Assembly: GCA_022763805.1 (NCBI GenBank)
Contig: JALERC010000046.1
Span: forward strand, 1 to 40,765
Source: Mycoplasmatota bacterium
Lineage (GTDB): Bacteria > Bacillota_I > Bacilli_A > RF39 > UBA660
Direction: 5' to 3'
Length of the DNA stretch: 40,765 bases
Below are positions 18,630-27,034 of this stretch, one piece after another. How positions within the stretch are numbered: the stretch's first letter is position 1; each line of letters starts with the position of its first letter. The translations under genes were made by a program, and so were the position numbers. The notes beneath the pieces were generated by a model, which was given only the letters and a program-made list of their open reading frames with translations, was not told the origin of the DNA and made no database searches.

Positions 18630-19466
18630 GTGAAAGTTTTAGACGGTAAAAAGGTTAGTTTACATATAAGAGAAGAAATAACAAAAGAAATTAATAAATT
18701 AAATATAAGACCTAAAATGGTTGATATTCAAATAGGTGAAAATCCTGCTAGTGATATTTATATAGCTGGTAAAGAAAAAGCTGCAAATCAAGTTGGTATG
18801 GATTTTGAATGTATACGATATAGTGCGGATACAGATGAAGATGAAATTATCAAAAAAATAAAAGAGTTAAATAATGATAAATCAGTTAATGGTATTTTTA
18901 TTCAATCACCAGTTCCTAATGGTTTTGATGAAATAAAGTTAATGAATACTGTTATACCTGAAAAAGATGTTGATGGTTTAACATATTTAAATGCTGGAAT
19001 GCTTCTAAACAATAAAGAATCTATGATTTCTTGTACTCCTAACGGAATAATGCAAATTCTTAAATTCTATAAAATTGATGTAGAAAGTAAAAATGTTGTA
19101 ATTGTAGGTAGAAGTAATTTAGTAGGTAAACCATTAATGAATTTATTTATCAATGCTAATGCTACTGTTACTTTATGCCATTCAAAAACAAAAAATCTGG
19201 ATAAGATAACTAAAAAAGCGGATATTTTAGTTGCTGCTGTTGGTAAGAAACATTTTATAACACAAGATATGGTAAAAAGAAATAGTGTTATTATTGATGT
19301 CGGTATTAATAGAGTTGATGGAAAAGTTTATGGTGATGTTGATTATGATGGGGTTAAAGATAAAGTAAAAGCTATTACTCCCGTTCCTGGTGGTGTAGGA
19401 CCTATGACAATAACTATGCTTCTTTACAATGTTTTAAAAGCATATAAGATACAAAATAAAATATAA
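18630..19466 (+). CDS. folD: bifunctional methylenetetrahydrofolate dehydrogenase/cyclohydrolase
   Basis: GRSNLVGKPLMNLF, DVDGLTYLNAG, TPVPGGVGPMTITML; GTG start with GGAGGG RBS. Confidence 0.96.
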   Translation: MKVLDGKKVSLHIREEITKEINKLNIRPKMVDIQIGENPASDIYIAGKEKAANQVGMDFECIRYSADTDEDEIIKKIKELNNDKSVNGIFIQSPVPNGFDEIKLMNTVIPEKDVDGLTYLNAGMLLNNKESMISCTPNGIMQILKFYKIDVESKNVVIVGRSNLVGKPLMNLFINANATVTLCHSKTKNLDKITKKADILVAAVGKKHFITQDMVKRNSVIIDVGINRVDGKVYGDVDYDGVKDKVKAITPVPGGVGPMTITMLLYNVLKAYKIQNKI

Positions 19467-19496
19467 TTATGATATAATTATCTTGGTGATAGTATT

Positions 19497-19970
19497 ATGC
19501 TTAAAAAAAAGAAAAAAATTGATTCTTCAAATTTATGGTTTATTACAACTTCTATTCTTTGTTTAGTTGTAATGATATTAATATTTCTTATAATTTGTAC
19601 AGGAATTAATAATACAAAAGTATATTCTTTTTCAGGAAGTGGAGAATATTTAAATTTTAAGAATGGGCTTGCAATAAAATCAAGAAAATTTAATATAATT
19701 AAATTATCCGATTTAAAAGAAGGAGATTATATTGCTCCTATAAAGAGTTTAAGTATTAGTATTATAACTGATAATTATGAAGTTTATAATGTTACAAATA
19801 CAGACGAAAATGGTTTTTATATGAGTGATATTTTAGATGATATTTCCATTAATGTACAATCCAATAATAAGAATACTTTTAATGAAGAGACATATGTTAA
19901 AATTACTATTACAACTATTGATAATTTAAAACTTGAAGAAAAAATCGTAATTGATTCATATAAATTTTAG
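19497..19970 (+). CDS. membrane-anchored protein of unknown function
   Basis: ORF of 157 aa, N-terminal TM, RBS GGTGAT. Confidence 0.55.
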   Translation: MLKKKKKIDSSNLWFITTSILCLVVMILIFLIICTGINNTKVYSFSGSGEYLNFKNGLAIKSRKFNIIKLSDLKEGDYIAPIKSLSISIITDNYEVYNVTNTDENGFYMSDILDDISINVQSNNKNTFNEETYVKITITTIDNLKLEEKIVIDSYKF

Positions 19971-19992
19971 ACTAATGATATTAGTCTTTTTT
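19970..19992 (+). terminator. Rho-independent terminator
   Basis: GACTAATGATATTAGTCTTTTTT. Confidence 0.8.
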
Positions 19993-20049
19993 AATTTGAC
20001 AAAAACAAAATAACATATATAATAGTATCTACTAACGGGGGTATGATTT

Positions 20050-21936
20050 ATGGCTAATAGTGAAAGAAATATGTATTACAAACATAATATGTCTATGTAT
20101 GGTAATAATGCTAGTATAGTAGAGGAATTAAAATATTTATGGGATAATTATCCTGATTATGATTTTTATCGTTTTAATCCGGGTTATTATAAAGAAAAAT
20201 ATTTAAAAAAATATGGTTTTGAAATTGTAAATAAATTAGCAAGTAATTATAAAGATGGAATACTTGAATACGGTTTAGAAAATGAGAATAATTATAAAAA
20301 AGTAAAATTTTATTGTGAAAGTAAATTATTTAATTTAGATGCGGCAATTGTATTATCTGATTATATCACTTTAGATGATATGAAATATATGGATAAGTTA
20401 CTAAATAATATGGATTATGAGGTCGTATTTAAAAAGGCAAACGATGAATCTAGTGTTCATTTATTAAAAGAAATAATATATGACGAAAAAAGCCTTAAAA
20501 ATATTAGTTTTATTGGTGCTCATTTTGATGTATATTATGTACATGATAATTTTTTTGAAATTGTAAAAAGTGATGATTTTCATGAATTTATAAGTAAAAT
20601 AGATGATTCATATTTAAAATCAGATGATAATATAAATAATTTATTTGATATGTTTGATTTATATAAAAATAATAACTTAAAAAATTTAAATAAAGAAATA
20701 TTTAATGATTACATATTTAATTATAATAATTTAAAATATGAAATAAATAATGATGATAATTACTATGAACAAAAGTTATATCATACTAAGGAAAATATAA
20801 ACAAATTAAATAATTTAAATGATAATTTAGATTTAGTATCAAATGTATATTTTAATAGAAAATATAAACAAGTTATTAATTTGTTAAATGATACTAAAAA
20901 ATTATTAGAAAAAAACAATTTAATTGATGACTATTTTATGAATTTATATGAATTTACTAATATTAAAAATGAAGATGAATTAAATCATTATTTAAGTACA
21001 CTAAAATATGAAACAAATATTGGTTATAAACTTGTTTCGTTAAGTAAAAATTTAGCACGTATTTCTATGGCTAATAAAATTAATAATGGTTTATGTATAA
21101 TAAAAGATAAAGAAATTATAAAATTAAACGGTGAAGATTTTTATATGTTAGTTCATAAAATTAAAGGATTTTCAAATCAAGGTTTAGCTACAGAACTTTA
21201 TAATGACCCATCTAATTGGACAAAATATCAAGATGAAAATTCATATATTTCTACAAGTGCTATAAATCATGATTATATGGGAATCGTAGAAGGATATGGA
21301 TATGTACTAGGTTTTTATAATATTTCTAAAGATGATATATTACAAATGGGTCCTAGTGATATATTTACAGATAGAAAAATTGTTAAAAATAATTTAAATA
21401 ATACTAAGGCTAGATATATGGATCCAGATGATTTAATTGATAATACTAAAGAAATGTATAATGAAGTAGTTTTAAGAAGATATAAGAATGATTTAGCGTT
21501 ATTACCAGATTATGTTTTATCTAAAGATAATATAACTAAAAAAGATGAGGAAGTAAGTAGATATTTTGATATACCTATTGTAGAGATTGATTCTAATATA
21601 TATGCTAAAAAGATGGTGCAAAAATATAATTATTATATTAATAATTTTGAGTTTAAAAAAGCATCTATTTGTTTAATGAGATTAGTTAAAGGATTTAGTC
21701 AATGTGATATTCTTAAAAACAATTATCTTGATATTGCATTTTTAGAAAAAGATATTAATATTATTTTAAATAATTATTTTAATTCTTGTAATGTTTCAAA
21801 GGAAGGTTTAACAGAGTTATTAGAGCTTGTATTTATATATGATAAAGCTATAAATTTATTATCGTATCAATCTAGTATATATTGTAAATTTAATGCTAAT
21901 GATTTAAAAAATCAGATAAATGCAAAAATACACTAA
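20050..21936 (+). CDS. uncharacterised 628-aa protein; C-terminal half has possible ADP-ribosyltransferase-like motifs
   Basis: Long ORF with promoter (TTGACA...TATAAT) and C-terminal LVHKIKGFSN...YISTSAINHDYMG...GFYNISKDDILQMGPSDIF...YNEVVLRR...LPDYVLS...FDIPIVEID. Confidence 0.6.
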   Translation: MANSERNMYYKHNMSMYGNNASIVEELKYLWDNYPDYDFYRFNPGYYKEKYLKKYGFEIVNKLASNYKDGILEYGLENENNYKKVKFYCESKLFNLDAAIVLSDYITLDDMKYMDKLLNNMDYEVVFKKANDESSVHLLKEIIYDEKSLKNISFIGAHFDVYYVHDNFFEIVKSDDFHEFISKIDDSYLKSDDNINNLFDMFDLYKNNNLKNLNKEIFNDYIFNYNNLKYEINNDDNYYEQKLYHTKENINKLNNLNDNLDLVSNVYFNRKYKQVINLLNDTKKLLEKNNLIDDYFMNLYEFTNIKNEDELNHYLSTLKYETNIGYKLVSLSKNLARISMANKINNGLCIIKDKEIIKLNGEDFYMLVHKIKGFSNQGLATELYNDPSNWTKYQDENSYISTSAINHDYMGIVEGYGYVLGFYNISKDDILQMGPSDIFTDRKIVKNNLNNTKARYMDPDDLIDNTKEMYNEVVLRRYKNDLALLPDYVLSKDNITKKDEEVSRYFDIPIVEIDSNIYAKKMVQKYNYYINNFEFKKASICLMRLVKGFSQCDILKNNYLDIAFLEKDINIILNNYFNSCNVSKEGLTELLELVFIYDKAINLLSYQSSIYCKFNANDLKNQINAKIH

Positions 21937-21973
21937 AAAACAGTGTATTTTTTTATTTTTTTAAAAAAAAGTG

Positions 21974-22003
21974 TTGACAACCCTTTAAAATCAATGCTAT
22001 AAT
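21974..22003 (+). promoter_or_regulatory. promoter of tRNA-Ala
   Basis: TTGACA (21974-21979), 18-nt spacer with TGC, TATAAT (21998-22003). Confidence 0.85.
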
Positions 22004-22023
22004 ACTCTTGCATTAAGCGATTT

Positions 22024-22100
22024 GGGGAATTAGCTCAGTTGGCTAGAGCACCTGCCTTGCACGCAGGGGGTCAAGGGTTCGAGTCCCTCATTCTCCACCA
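22024..22100 (+). tRNA. tRNA-Ala(TGC)
   Basis: GGGGAAT/ATTCTCC acceptor, anticodon loop CTTGCAC, CCA encoded. Confidence 0.96.
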
Positions 22101-22110
22101 TGTTGAATGC

Positions 22111-22138
22111 AAAACCTTCAGAAATGAAGGTTTTTTTA
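22111..22138 (+). terminator. Rho-independent terminator
   Basis: AAAACCTTCAGAAATGAAGGTTTTTTT. Confidence 0.85.
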
Positions 22139-22172
22139 TTGTTTAATTTAATATAATTAAATAGGTGATTTA

Positions 22173-22385
22173 ATGCTTATAAAATTTATTGTTTTTACTA
22201 TAGGATTAGATATTATAGTAATAAATATTAATTATATTATTTTATATTTAAATTTATTTTCAATTGGGTATAATTTTTTTAATTATGTATATTTTATTAT
22301 TAGTAATATTTTATATTTAATAATTGGAATATTTGTAATTATAATTAGTTTTAAATTACCTAAAGGAGAATATAATGATATATGA
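22173..22385 (+). CDS. small hydrophobic membrane protein
   Basis: 70 aa, two hydrophobic helices, RBS AGGTGA. Confidence 0.5.
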   Translation: MLIKFIVFTIGLDIIVININYIILYLNLFSIGYNFFNYVYFIISNILYLIIGIFVIIISFKLPKGEYNDI

Positions 22386-22947
22386 TATTGTATTGAATTT
22401 TAATAAAGAATTTTTAGATTTTTTTGAATGGGATAAACATGATATTTTAATTCATGTAAGAAAGATTCCTATCTTTAAAATAAAAAACAATATTAATTTA
22501 AAAAATGTTAAAAAAATAGTTAATATTAATAATAAAATAATTAATAAAACAGAAATATATTCTAAAATTAAAAAAGATAATTTTACTTATTCACTATTAT
22601 TATGTACAGAAGAAAAAGTTGTAGCCTATATTTTAGATATAAAAGGTAATGTCATAAAATATAGTGATTTAATTATTCCTGAAGAAGATGAAATCTTAGA
22701 AAATTATAATAATTATGAATTAATTAATAACGAAATTATTACTTTTAATAATATTTCTTTTTTAACAAGAAAACAAAAAAATATTAAAACTAGATTGTTA
22801 AAATGTAATGATAACTTTTTAAAATATTTGTATATGGAATTATATGATGAAATTCCTGATAATGACTATAAAAAAAGATTGTATTTAGATAAAAATAATA
22901 TTGAAAAAATGAATAATTTTCTTTCTTTAATACAAAATAAGAAATGA
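22375..22947 (+). CDS. hypothetical protein
   Basis: 190-aa ORF, RBS AAAGGAGA, overlaps upstream ORF. Confidence 0.55.
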   Translation: MIYDIVLNFNKEFLDFFEWDKHDILIHVRKIPIFKIKNNINLKNVKKIVNINNKIINKTEIYSKIKKDNFTYSLLLCTEEKVVAYILDIKGNVIKYSDLIIPEEDEILENYNNYELINNEIITFNNISFLTRKQKNIKTRLLKCNDNFLKYLYMELYDEIPDNDYKKRLYLDKNNIEKMNNFLSLIQNKK

Positions 22948-22958
22948 GGAGGAATATT

Positions 22959-23474
22959 ATGAAAAAGTTTTTAATATTATTACTTTCTTCATTAATGTTA
23001 GCTGGATGTAGTATGGCAGAGGATCTTGATAATACTCCTACTAAAAAAGTAGAGAATTATTTAAATAAATATCAAGAAATGGATGAAGATGTAATAGGTG
23101 ATCTTGATGATATAATAGATTTTGGTAATGATAATAATGATGAATACAAAGATATTATTAAGTCTAACTATCAAAAAATGACATATAAAGTGAAAAATGA
23201 AGAGATTGATGGGGATAATGCCGTAGTTACTGTTGAAATTGATGTTATTGACTATACTAAAGGATTAGATGAAATTGATAATTATTATAATGAAAATTCA
23301 GATGAATTTAATGATGATAATTCTTTTGATAAATATAGACTTGATAAATTTAAAGAAATAAAAGATAAAACTACATATACTATTGATTTTACTTTAACTA
23401 GAATTAATAAAAAATGGAATCTTGATAATCCTACTAGTGATATTAGAAATAAAATTAGTGGTATGTATAAATAA
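22959..23474 (+). CDS. lipoprotein
   Basis: MKKFLILLLSSLMLAGCS lipobox; start at 22959 with GAGGAGG RBS. Confidence 0.8.
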   Translation: MKKFLILLLSSLMLAGCSMAEDLDNTPTKKVENYLNKYQEMDEDVIGDLDDIIDFGNDNNDEYKDIIKSNYQKMTYKVKNEEIDGDNAVVTVEIDVIDYTKGLDEIDNYYNENSDEFNDDNSFDKYRLDKFKEIKDKTTYTIDFTLTRINKKWNLDNPTSDIRNKISGMYK

Positions 23475-23503
23475 AAAAAGGCATTTTAAAATGCCTATTT
23501 TTT
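23473..23503. terminator. bidirectional terminator
   Basis: AAAAAAAGGCATTTTAAAATGCCTATTTTTT. Confidence 0.75.
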
Positions 23504-24349
23504 ATATAATCTATAAAAATTATATGATGGTCTATTAAATAGTCTTATAGGTATTTCACTAGTACCTAAACCATTTGATATATATAATTCTGTATTATCT
23601 AATTTATAATAAGGTTCATAATATTTACGAGCATATTTAGGTGTATATAAAGCACCTATAAAAGGAAGTCTTACTTGTCCAGCATGTGAATGACCTGCTA
23701 AAACAATATTAAATAATTTGTAATCAATATCTTCTATAAAATCAGGTTCATGCATTAATAAAATACTATATTTACTTTTATATTCTTCACTATTTATAAA
23801 ATCGAATATTGTTTCTGTTTTATCTTCTATTTTTTTAGTTGTATAAGTATTATTACTTACCCCTGCTATAAATATTGATTCATAAGATTCGTTATATATG
23901 ATATCATATGTATCATTTAAATTAGTAAATCCACAGTCCTCAATTAATTTATTAAAATTTTTATATATATAATCGTGATTTCCGTCTATAGCATATTTAC
24001 CAAGTTTAGCTTCTAATTTATTCATTACAGTTACAAGTTCTTTATACTGTTTATTAGTTATTTTATTATTTACTAAATCACCTGTAAATACAATTATATC
24101 AGGTTTTAGGGAATTTACATCTTTTACTATTTTTTCTAAATCGTTTTTAGTCATTCCGAGTCCATAGTGTATATCTGATAAATGAGCTATTTTAAGACCA
24201 TTATAGCTATTATCTATAGTAGTACTATATAATGGATATTCTTTTACATAGAACATTTTTGCACCTATATATTTCGAATATAAGAATACCAATAATGATA
24301 TTACTATTAATACTATTATTGTTAATAATATTTTTTGCCACATCTTCAT
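23495..24349 (-). CDS. membrane-anchored metallophosphoesterase
   Basis: LSDIHYG, FTGDLV, DGNHD, LAGHSHAGQ motifs; N-terminal TM. Confidence 0.9.
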   Translation of the reverse strand: MKMWQKILLTIIVLIVISLLVFLYSKYIGAKMFYVKEYPLYSTTIDNSYNGLKIAHLSDIHYGLGMTKNDLEKIVKDVNSLKPDIIVFTGDLVNNKITNKQYKELVTVMNKLEAKLGKYAIDGNHDYIYKNFNKLIEDCGFTNLNDTYDIIYNESYESIFIAGVSNNTYTTKKIEDKTETIFDFINSEEYKSKYSILLMHEPDFIEDIDYKLFNIVLAGHSHAGQVRLPFIGALYTPKYARKYYEPYYKLDNTELYISNGLGTSEIPIRLFNRPSYNFYRLYKK

Positions 24350-24381
24350 ATTATCACCATTATTATTTTATCATATTTTAT

Positions 24382-24558
24382 CTAAAATGGTCTATAATAA
24401 TAATTGGGATAATATGGGTAGTAATAATTATTATAGTACCTACCACCATAACCTCCGTAAAAATATGGAGCTACTAATCCACCAGTAATTCCACCAAGTA
24501 TAAATGGGCCTAAAAATCCTACCCTTTCATCACTTGGATAATTATTATATCGATACAT
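24382..24558 (-). CDS. small Gly/Tyr-rich protein, possibly coat-associated
   Basis: MYRYNNYPSDERVGFLGPFILGGITGGLVAPYFYGGYGGRYYNNYYYPYYPNYYYRPF; start 24558 with AGGAG RBS. Confidence 0.6.
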   Translation of the reverse strand: MYRYNNYPSDERVGFLGPFILGGITGGLVAPYFYGGYGGRYYNNYYYPYYPNYYYRPF

Positions 24559-24611
24559 TCTTATTCTCCTTTCCATATATATTATGTTAAAATGAAAGTA
24601 GAGGTGATAAT

Positions 24612-25709
24612 ATGGAAAATAAATTAAAAGAATTGAGTGATATTTTAGTTAATTACTCAGTACATGTAGAAAAAGGTGAAAAGGTTTTAATTAATAGTTT
24701 TTCTATAAAAGCTAAACCTTTAATTGTGGAACTTGTTAAAAGTGTAGCCCAAGCAGGTGCAATACCTTTTGTTAGAATAGAAGATCAAGAAATTAATAAA
24801 GTTCTTCTAGAAAATACAACTATAGATAGAATGAATGAAGTTAATCATCAACTAGAACAAGATAACGAAAATTTTGATGCTTATATCCGTATTCGTTATA
24901 CTGAAAACGAATATGAAAGCAAATTTGTAGATCCACAAATAAAAAAAGACTTAGGTCGCATTACTATGAATGCTAATGAAGTAAGAGTTAATAAAAGAAA
25001 ATGGGTATTATTAAACTATCCTTCACTAATTGATGCTTATAAAGCATCTATGCCGACAGAAGAATTTACACGTTATGCATTAGATGCTATGACTTATGAT
25101 TATAAAAAAATGGAAAAAGATCTACAACCTTTAAAAGAATTAATGGAAAAGACTGATAAAGTTCATATAGTTGGTCCTAATACAGATTTAACTTTTAGTA
25201 TTAAAGATATTCCTGTAATTCCTTGTTGTGGAGAATGTAATATTCCTGATGGAGAAATATATACAGCACCTGTTAAAGATAGTGTAAATGGTAGAATTAC
25301 ATATAATACTGCTAGTCCATATAATGGTAATATCTTTAGAAATATTAGTTTACTTTTTAAAGATGGTAAAATTATTGAAGCTACATGTGATGGAAATAAT
25401 GATGCTTTAAATGAAATATTTAATACTGATGAAGGTGCTAGGTATGTGGGTGAATTTTCATTTGGTGTTAATCCATTAATTACAGAACCTATTGGTGATA
25501 TTTTATATGATGAAAAAATTAGTGGAAGTATTCATTTTACTCCTGGTAAATGTTATGATAATGCTTACAATGGAAACAGTTCAGCAATACATTGGGATTT
25601 AGTTTTAATTCAACAAGAAAGATTTGGTGGAGGAGAAATATATCTTGATGATGTCTTAGTAAGAAAAGATGGAAAATTTGTCTTAGATTGTTTAAAACAT
25701 TTAAATTAA
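24612..25709 (+). CDS. M29-family aminopeptidase
   Basis: YSVHVEKGEKVLINSF..., DLTFSIKDIPVIPCCGECNIPDGEIYTAPV, SAIHWDLV motifs. Confidence 0.9.
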   Translation: MENKLKELSDILVNYSVHVEKGEKVLINSFSIKAKPLIVELVKSVAQAGAIPFVRIEDQEINKVLLENTTIDRMNEVNHQLEQDNENFDAYIRIRYTENEYESKFVDPQIKKDLGRITMNANEVRVNKRKWVLLNYPSLIDAYKASMPTEEFTRYALDAMTYDYKKMEKDLQPLKELMEKTDKVHIVGPNTDLTFSIKDIPVIPCCGECNIPDGEIYTAPVKDSVNGRITYNTASPYNGNIFRNISLLFKDGKIIEATCDGNNDALNEIFNTDEGARYVGEFSFGVNPLITEPIGDILYDEKISGSIHFTPGKCYDNAYNGNSSAIHWDLVLIQQERFGGGEIYLDDVLVRKDGKFVLDCLKHLN

Positions 25710-25734
25710 AAAGAGCAATTGCTCTTTTTATTTT
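25708..25734. terminator. terminator between convergent genes
   Basis: AAAAAGAGCAATTGCTCTTTTTATTTT. Confidence 0.75.
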
Positions 25735-26354
25735 GTTCCAAATATTCTATCTCCTGCATCTCCAAGTCCTGGTACAATATATCCAACTTCATTTAAATAT
25801 TCATCTTGTTTAGCACAGTATATTTGTACATCAGGATGTTCTTTTTTTATCCTTTCAATACCTTCTTTTACACCAATAATACATAAAAATTTAATATTAT
25901 TAATACCTTCATCTTTTAACATCTTAATGGCTGCACATGCGCTACCACCTGTTGCTAACATAGGATCAAGTAATATTACTTCTTTATTTTGTATATTTTT
26001 AGGTACTTTAAATAAGTATTTCACTGGTTCCAAAGTTTCTTCATTTCTATATAGTCCTATATGTCCTACTTTAGCATTAGGTATTAATTTTAAAATTCCA
26101 TCTACCATTCCTAATCCTGCTCTTAAGATAGGAACAAATACATAGTTATTCTCATCTAATTTATTGGTACTACATGTTGTTATTGGTGTAGTAGTTTTTG
26201 TTTTTTTAAGTTTTGCATCTTTCATAGCTTCATAGCACAAGAATATTGTAATTTCACTTATTAATTCTCTAAATTCTTTTGTACCTGTATTTTTATCTCT
26301 TAATATAGATATTTTGTGTTCCACAAGTGGATGGTTTAAAATAATTTCTTTCAT
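25728..26354 (-). CDS. upp: uracil phosphoribosyltransferase
   Basis: VPILRAGLGMVDGIL, LLDPMLATGGSA, VPGLGDAGDRIFGTK. Confidence 0.96.
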   Translation of the reverse strand: MKEIILNHPLVEHKISILRDKNTGTKEFRELISEITIFLCYEAMKDAKLKKTKTTTPITTCSTNKLDENNYVFVPILRAGLGMVDGILKLIPNAKVGHIGLYRNEETLEPVKYLFKVPKNIQNKEVILLDPMLATGGSACAAIKMLKDEGINNIKFLCIIGVKEGIERIKKEHPDVQIYCAKQDEYLNEVGYIVPGLGDAGDRIFGTK

Positions 26355-26366
26355 AAATTTCCTCCT

Positions 26367-26447
26367 AAAAAAAACACTAAAACAGAAAATGTTTTAGTAT
26401 TATCTAAATAAATTATTTATCTAGTAATACTAATAATTAATTACTAG
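26367..26447 (-). promoter_or_regulatory. putative upp attenuator (hairpin, antiterminator, terminator)
   Basis: RNA CTAGTAAT/ATTACTAG (26447-26440/26428-26421); TTAGTATTA/TAATACTAA (26433-26425/26402-26394); terminator ACTAAAACA-TTTTC-TGTTTTAGT (26398-26376) then U8 (26374-26367). Confidence 0.75.
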
Positions 26448-26500
26448 AATATTAATTTTGGAGATAATAATTTCATAAATAATAATTTTTCCTTTTTCAT
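26444..26500 (-). CDS. leader peptide MKKEKLLFMKLLSPKLIF upstream of upp
   Basis: 18-codon ORF, RBS AGGAGTG, stop codon lies inside the first hairpin arm. Confidence 0.65.
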   Translation of the reverse strand: MKKEKLLFMKLLSPKLIF

Positions 26501-26526
26501 AATTATCACTCCTAATCTTTATTAAA

Positions 26527-26555
26527 ATAATATCATAAAACTATGTTTATTACAA
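26527..26555 (-). promoter_or_regulatory. promoter for upp leader
   Basis: minus strand TTGTAA, 17-nt spacer, TATTAT with extended TGA. Confidence 0.55.
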
Positions 26556-26577
26556 TATAAAATTATAGGTGAATATT

Positions 26578-27003
26578 ATGAAAAAATTAGGACTTGTTTT
26601 ATGTATGTTGTTTTTTTTAAATTTTAATAACAAAGGAAATGATCAAGTTATAAGTATTATTATTTTAGGTGAAAAATATGAAAATATTGGAAATTTAACT
26701 TATTTTGATGTATATAATGGTGATGGAATATATAATTTTAAAAATATAAAACATACAAATACAAAAAGATATTGTTTATATAAAAATAAATACCTAGAAA
26801 CTCAATGTAAATTAGAAGGATATAAAATAGTAAAAGGTAAGATAATCAAAAAAAACTATCTAATAAATGTAAAGAAAAATCTTAAAAACAATTATATTTT
26901 TGTATTTAAACCAAGTGATGAACTAGAAGATGAGTTAAATATTATTTTTAGATATGTAAGGAATAAAGGATACAAAATTGTAAAACTAGAAAAAATATTA
27001 TAA
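26578..27003 (+). CDS. secreted/membrane-anchored hypothetical protein
   Basis: start 26578 with AGGTGA RBS, N-terminal hydrophobic segment. Confidence 0.55.
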   Translation: MKKLGLVLCMLFFLNFNNKGNDQVISIIILGEKYENIGNLTYFDVYNGDGIYNFKNIKHTNTKRYCLYKNKYLETQCKLEGYKIVKGKIIKKNYLINVKKNLKNNYIFVFKPSDELEDELNIIFRYVRNKGYKIVKLEKIL

Positions 27004-27034
27004 ATTTGTTATAATCTTTCATGAGGTGTTTACT

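Noticed and set aside
24232-24477. 81-aa ORF overlapping metallophosphoesterase and Tyr-rich genes
   Set aside because: Antisense to two better-supported minus-strand ORFs
25927-26145. 72-aa plus-strand ORF in upp
   Set aside because: Antisense to upp
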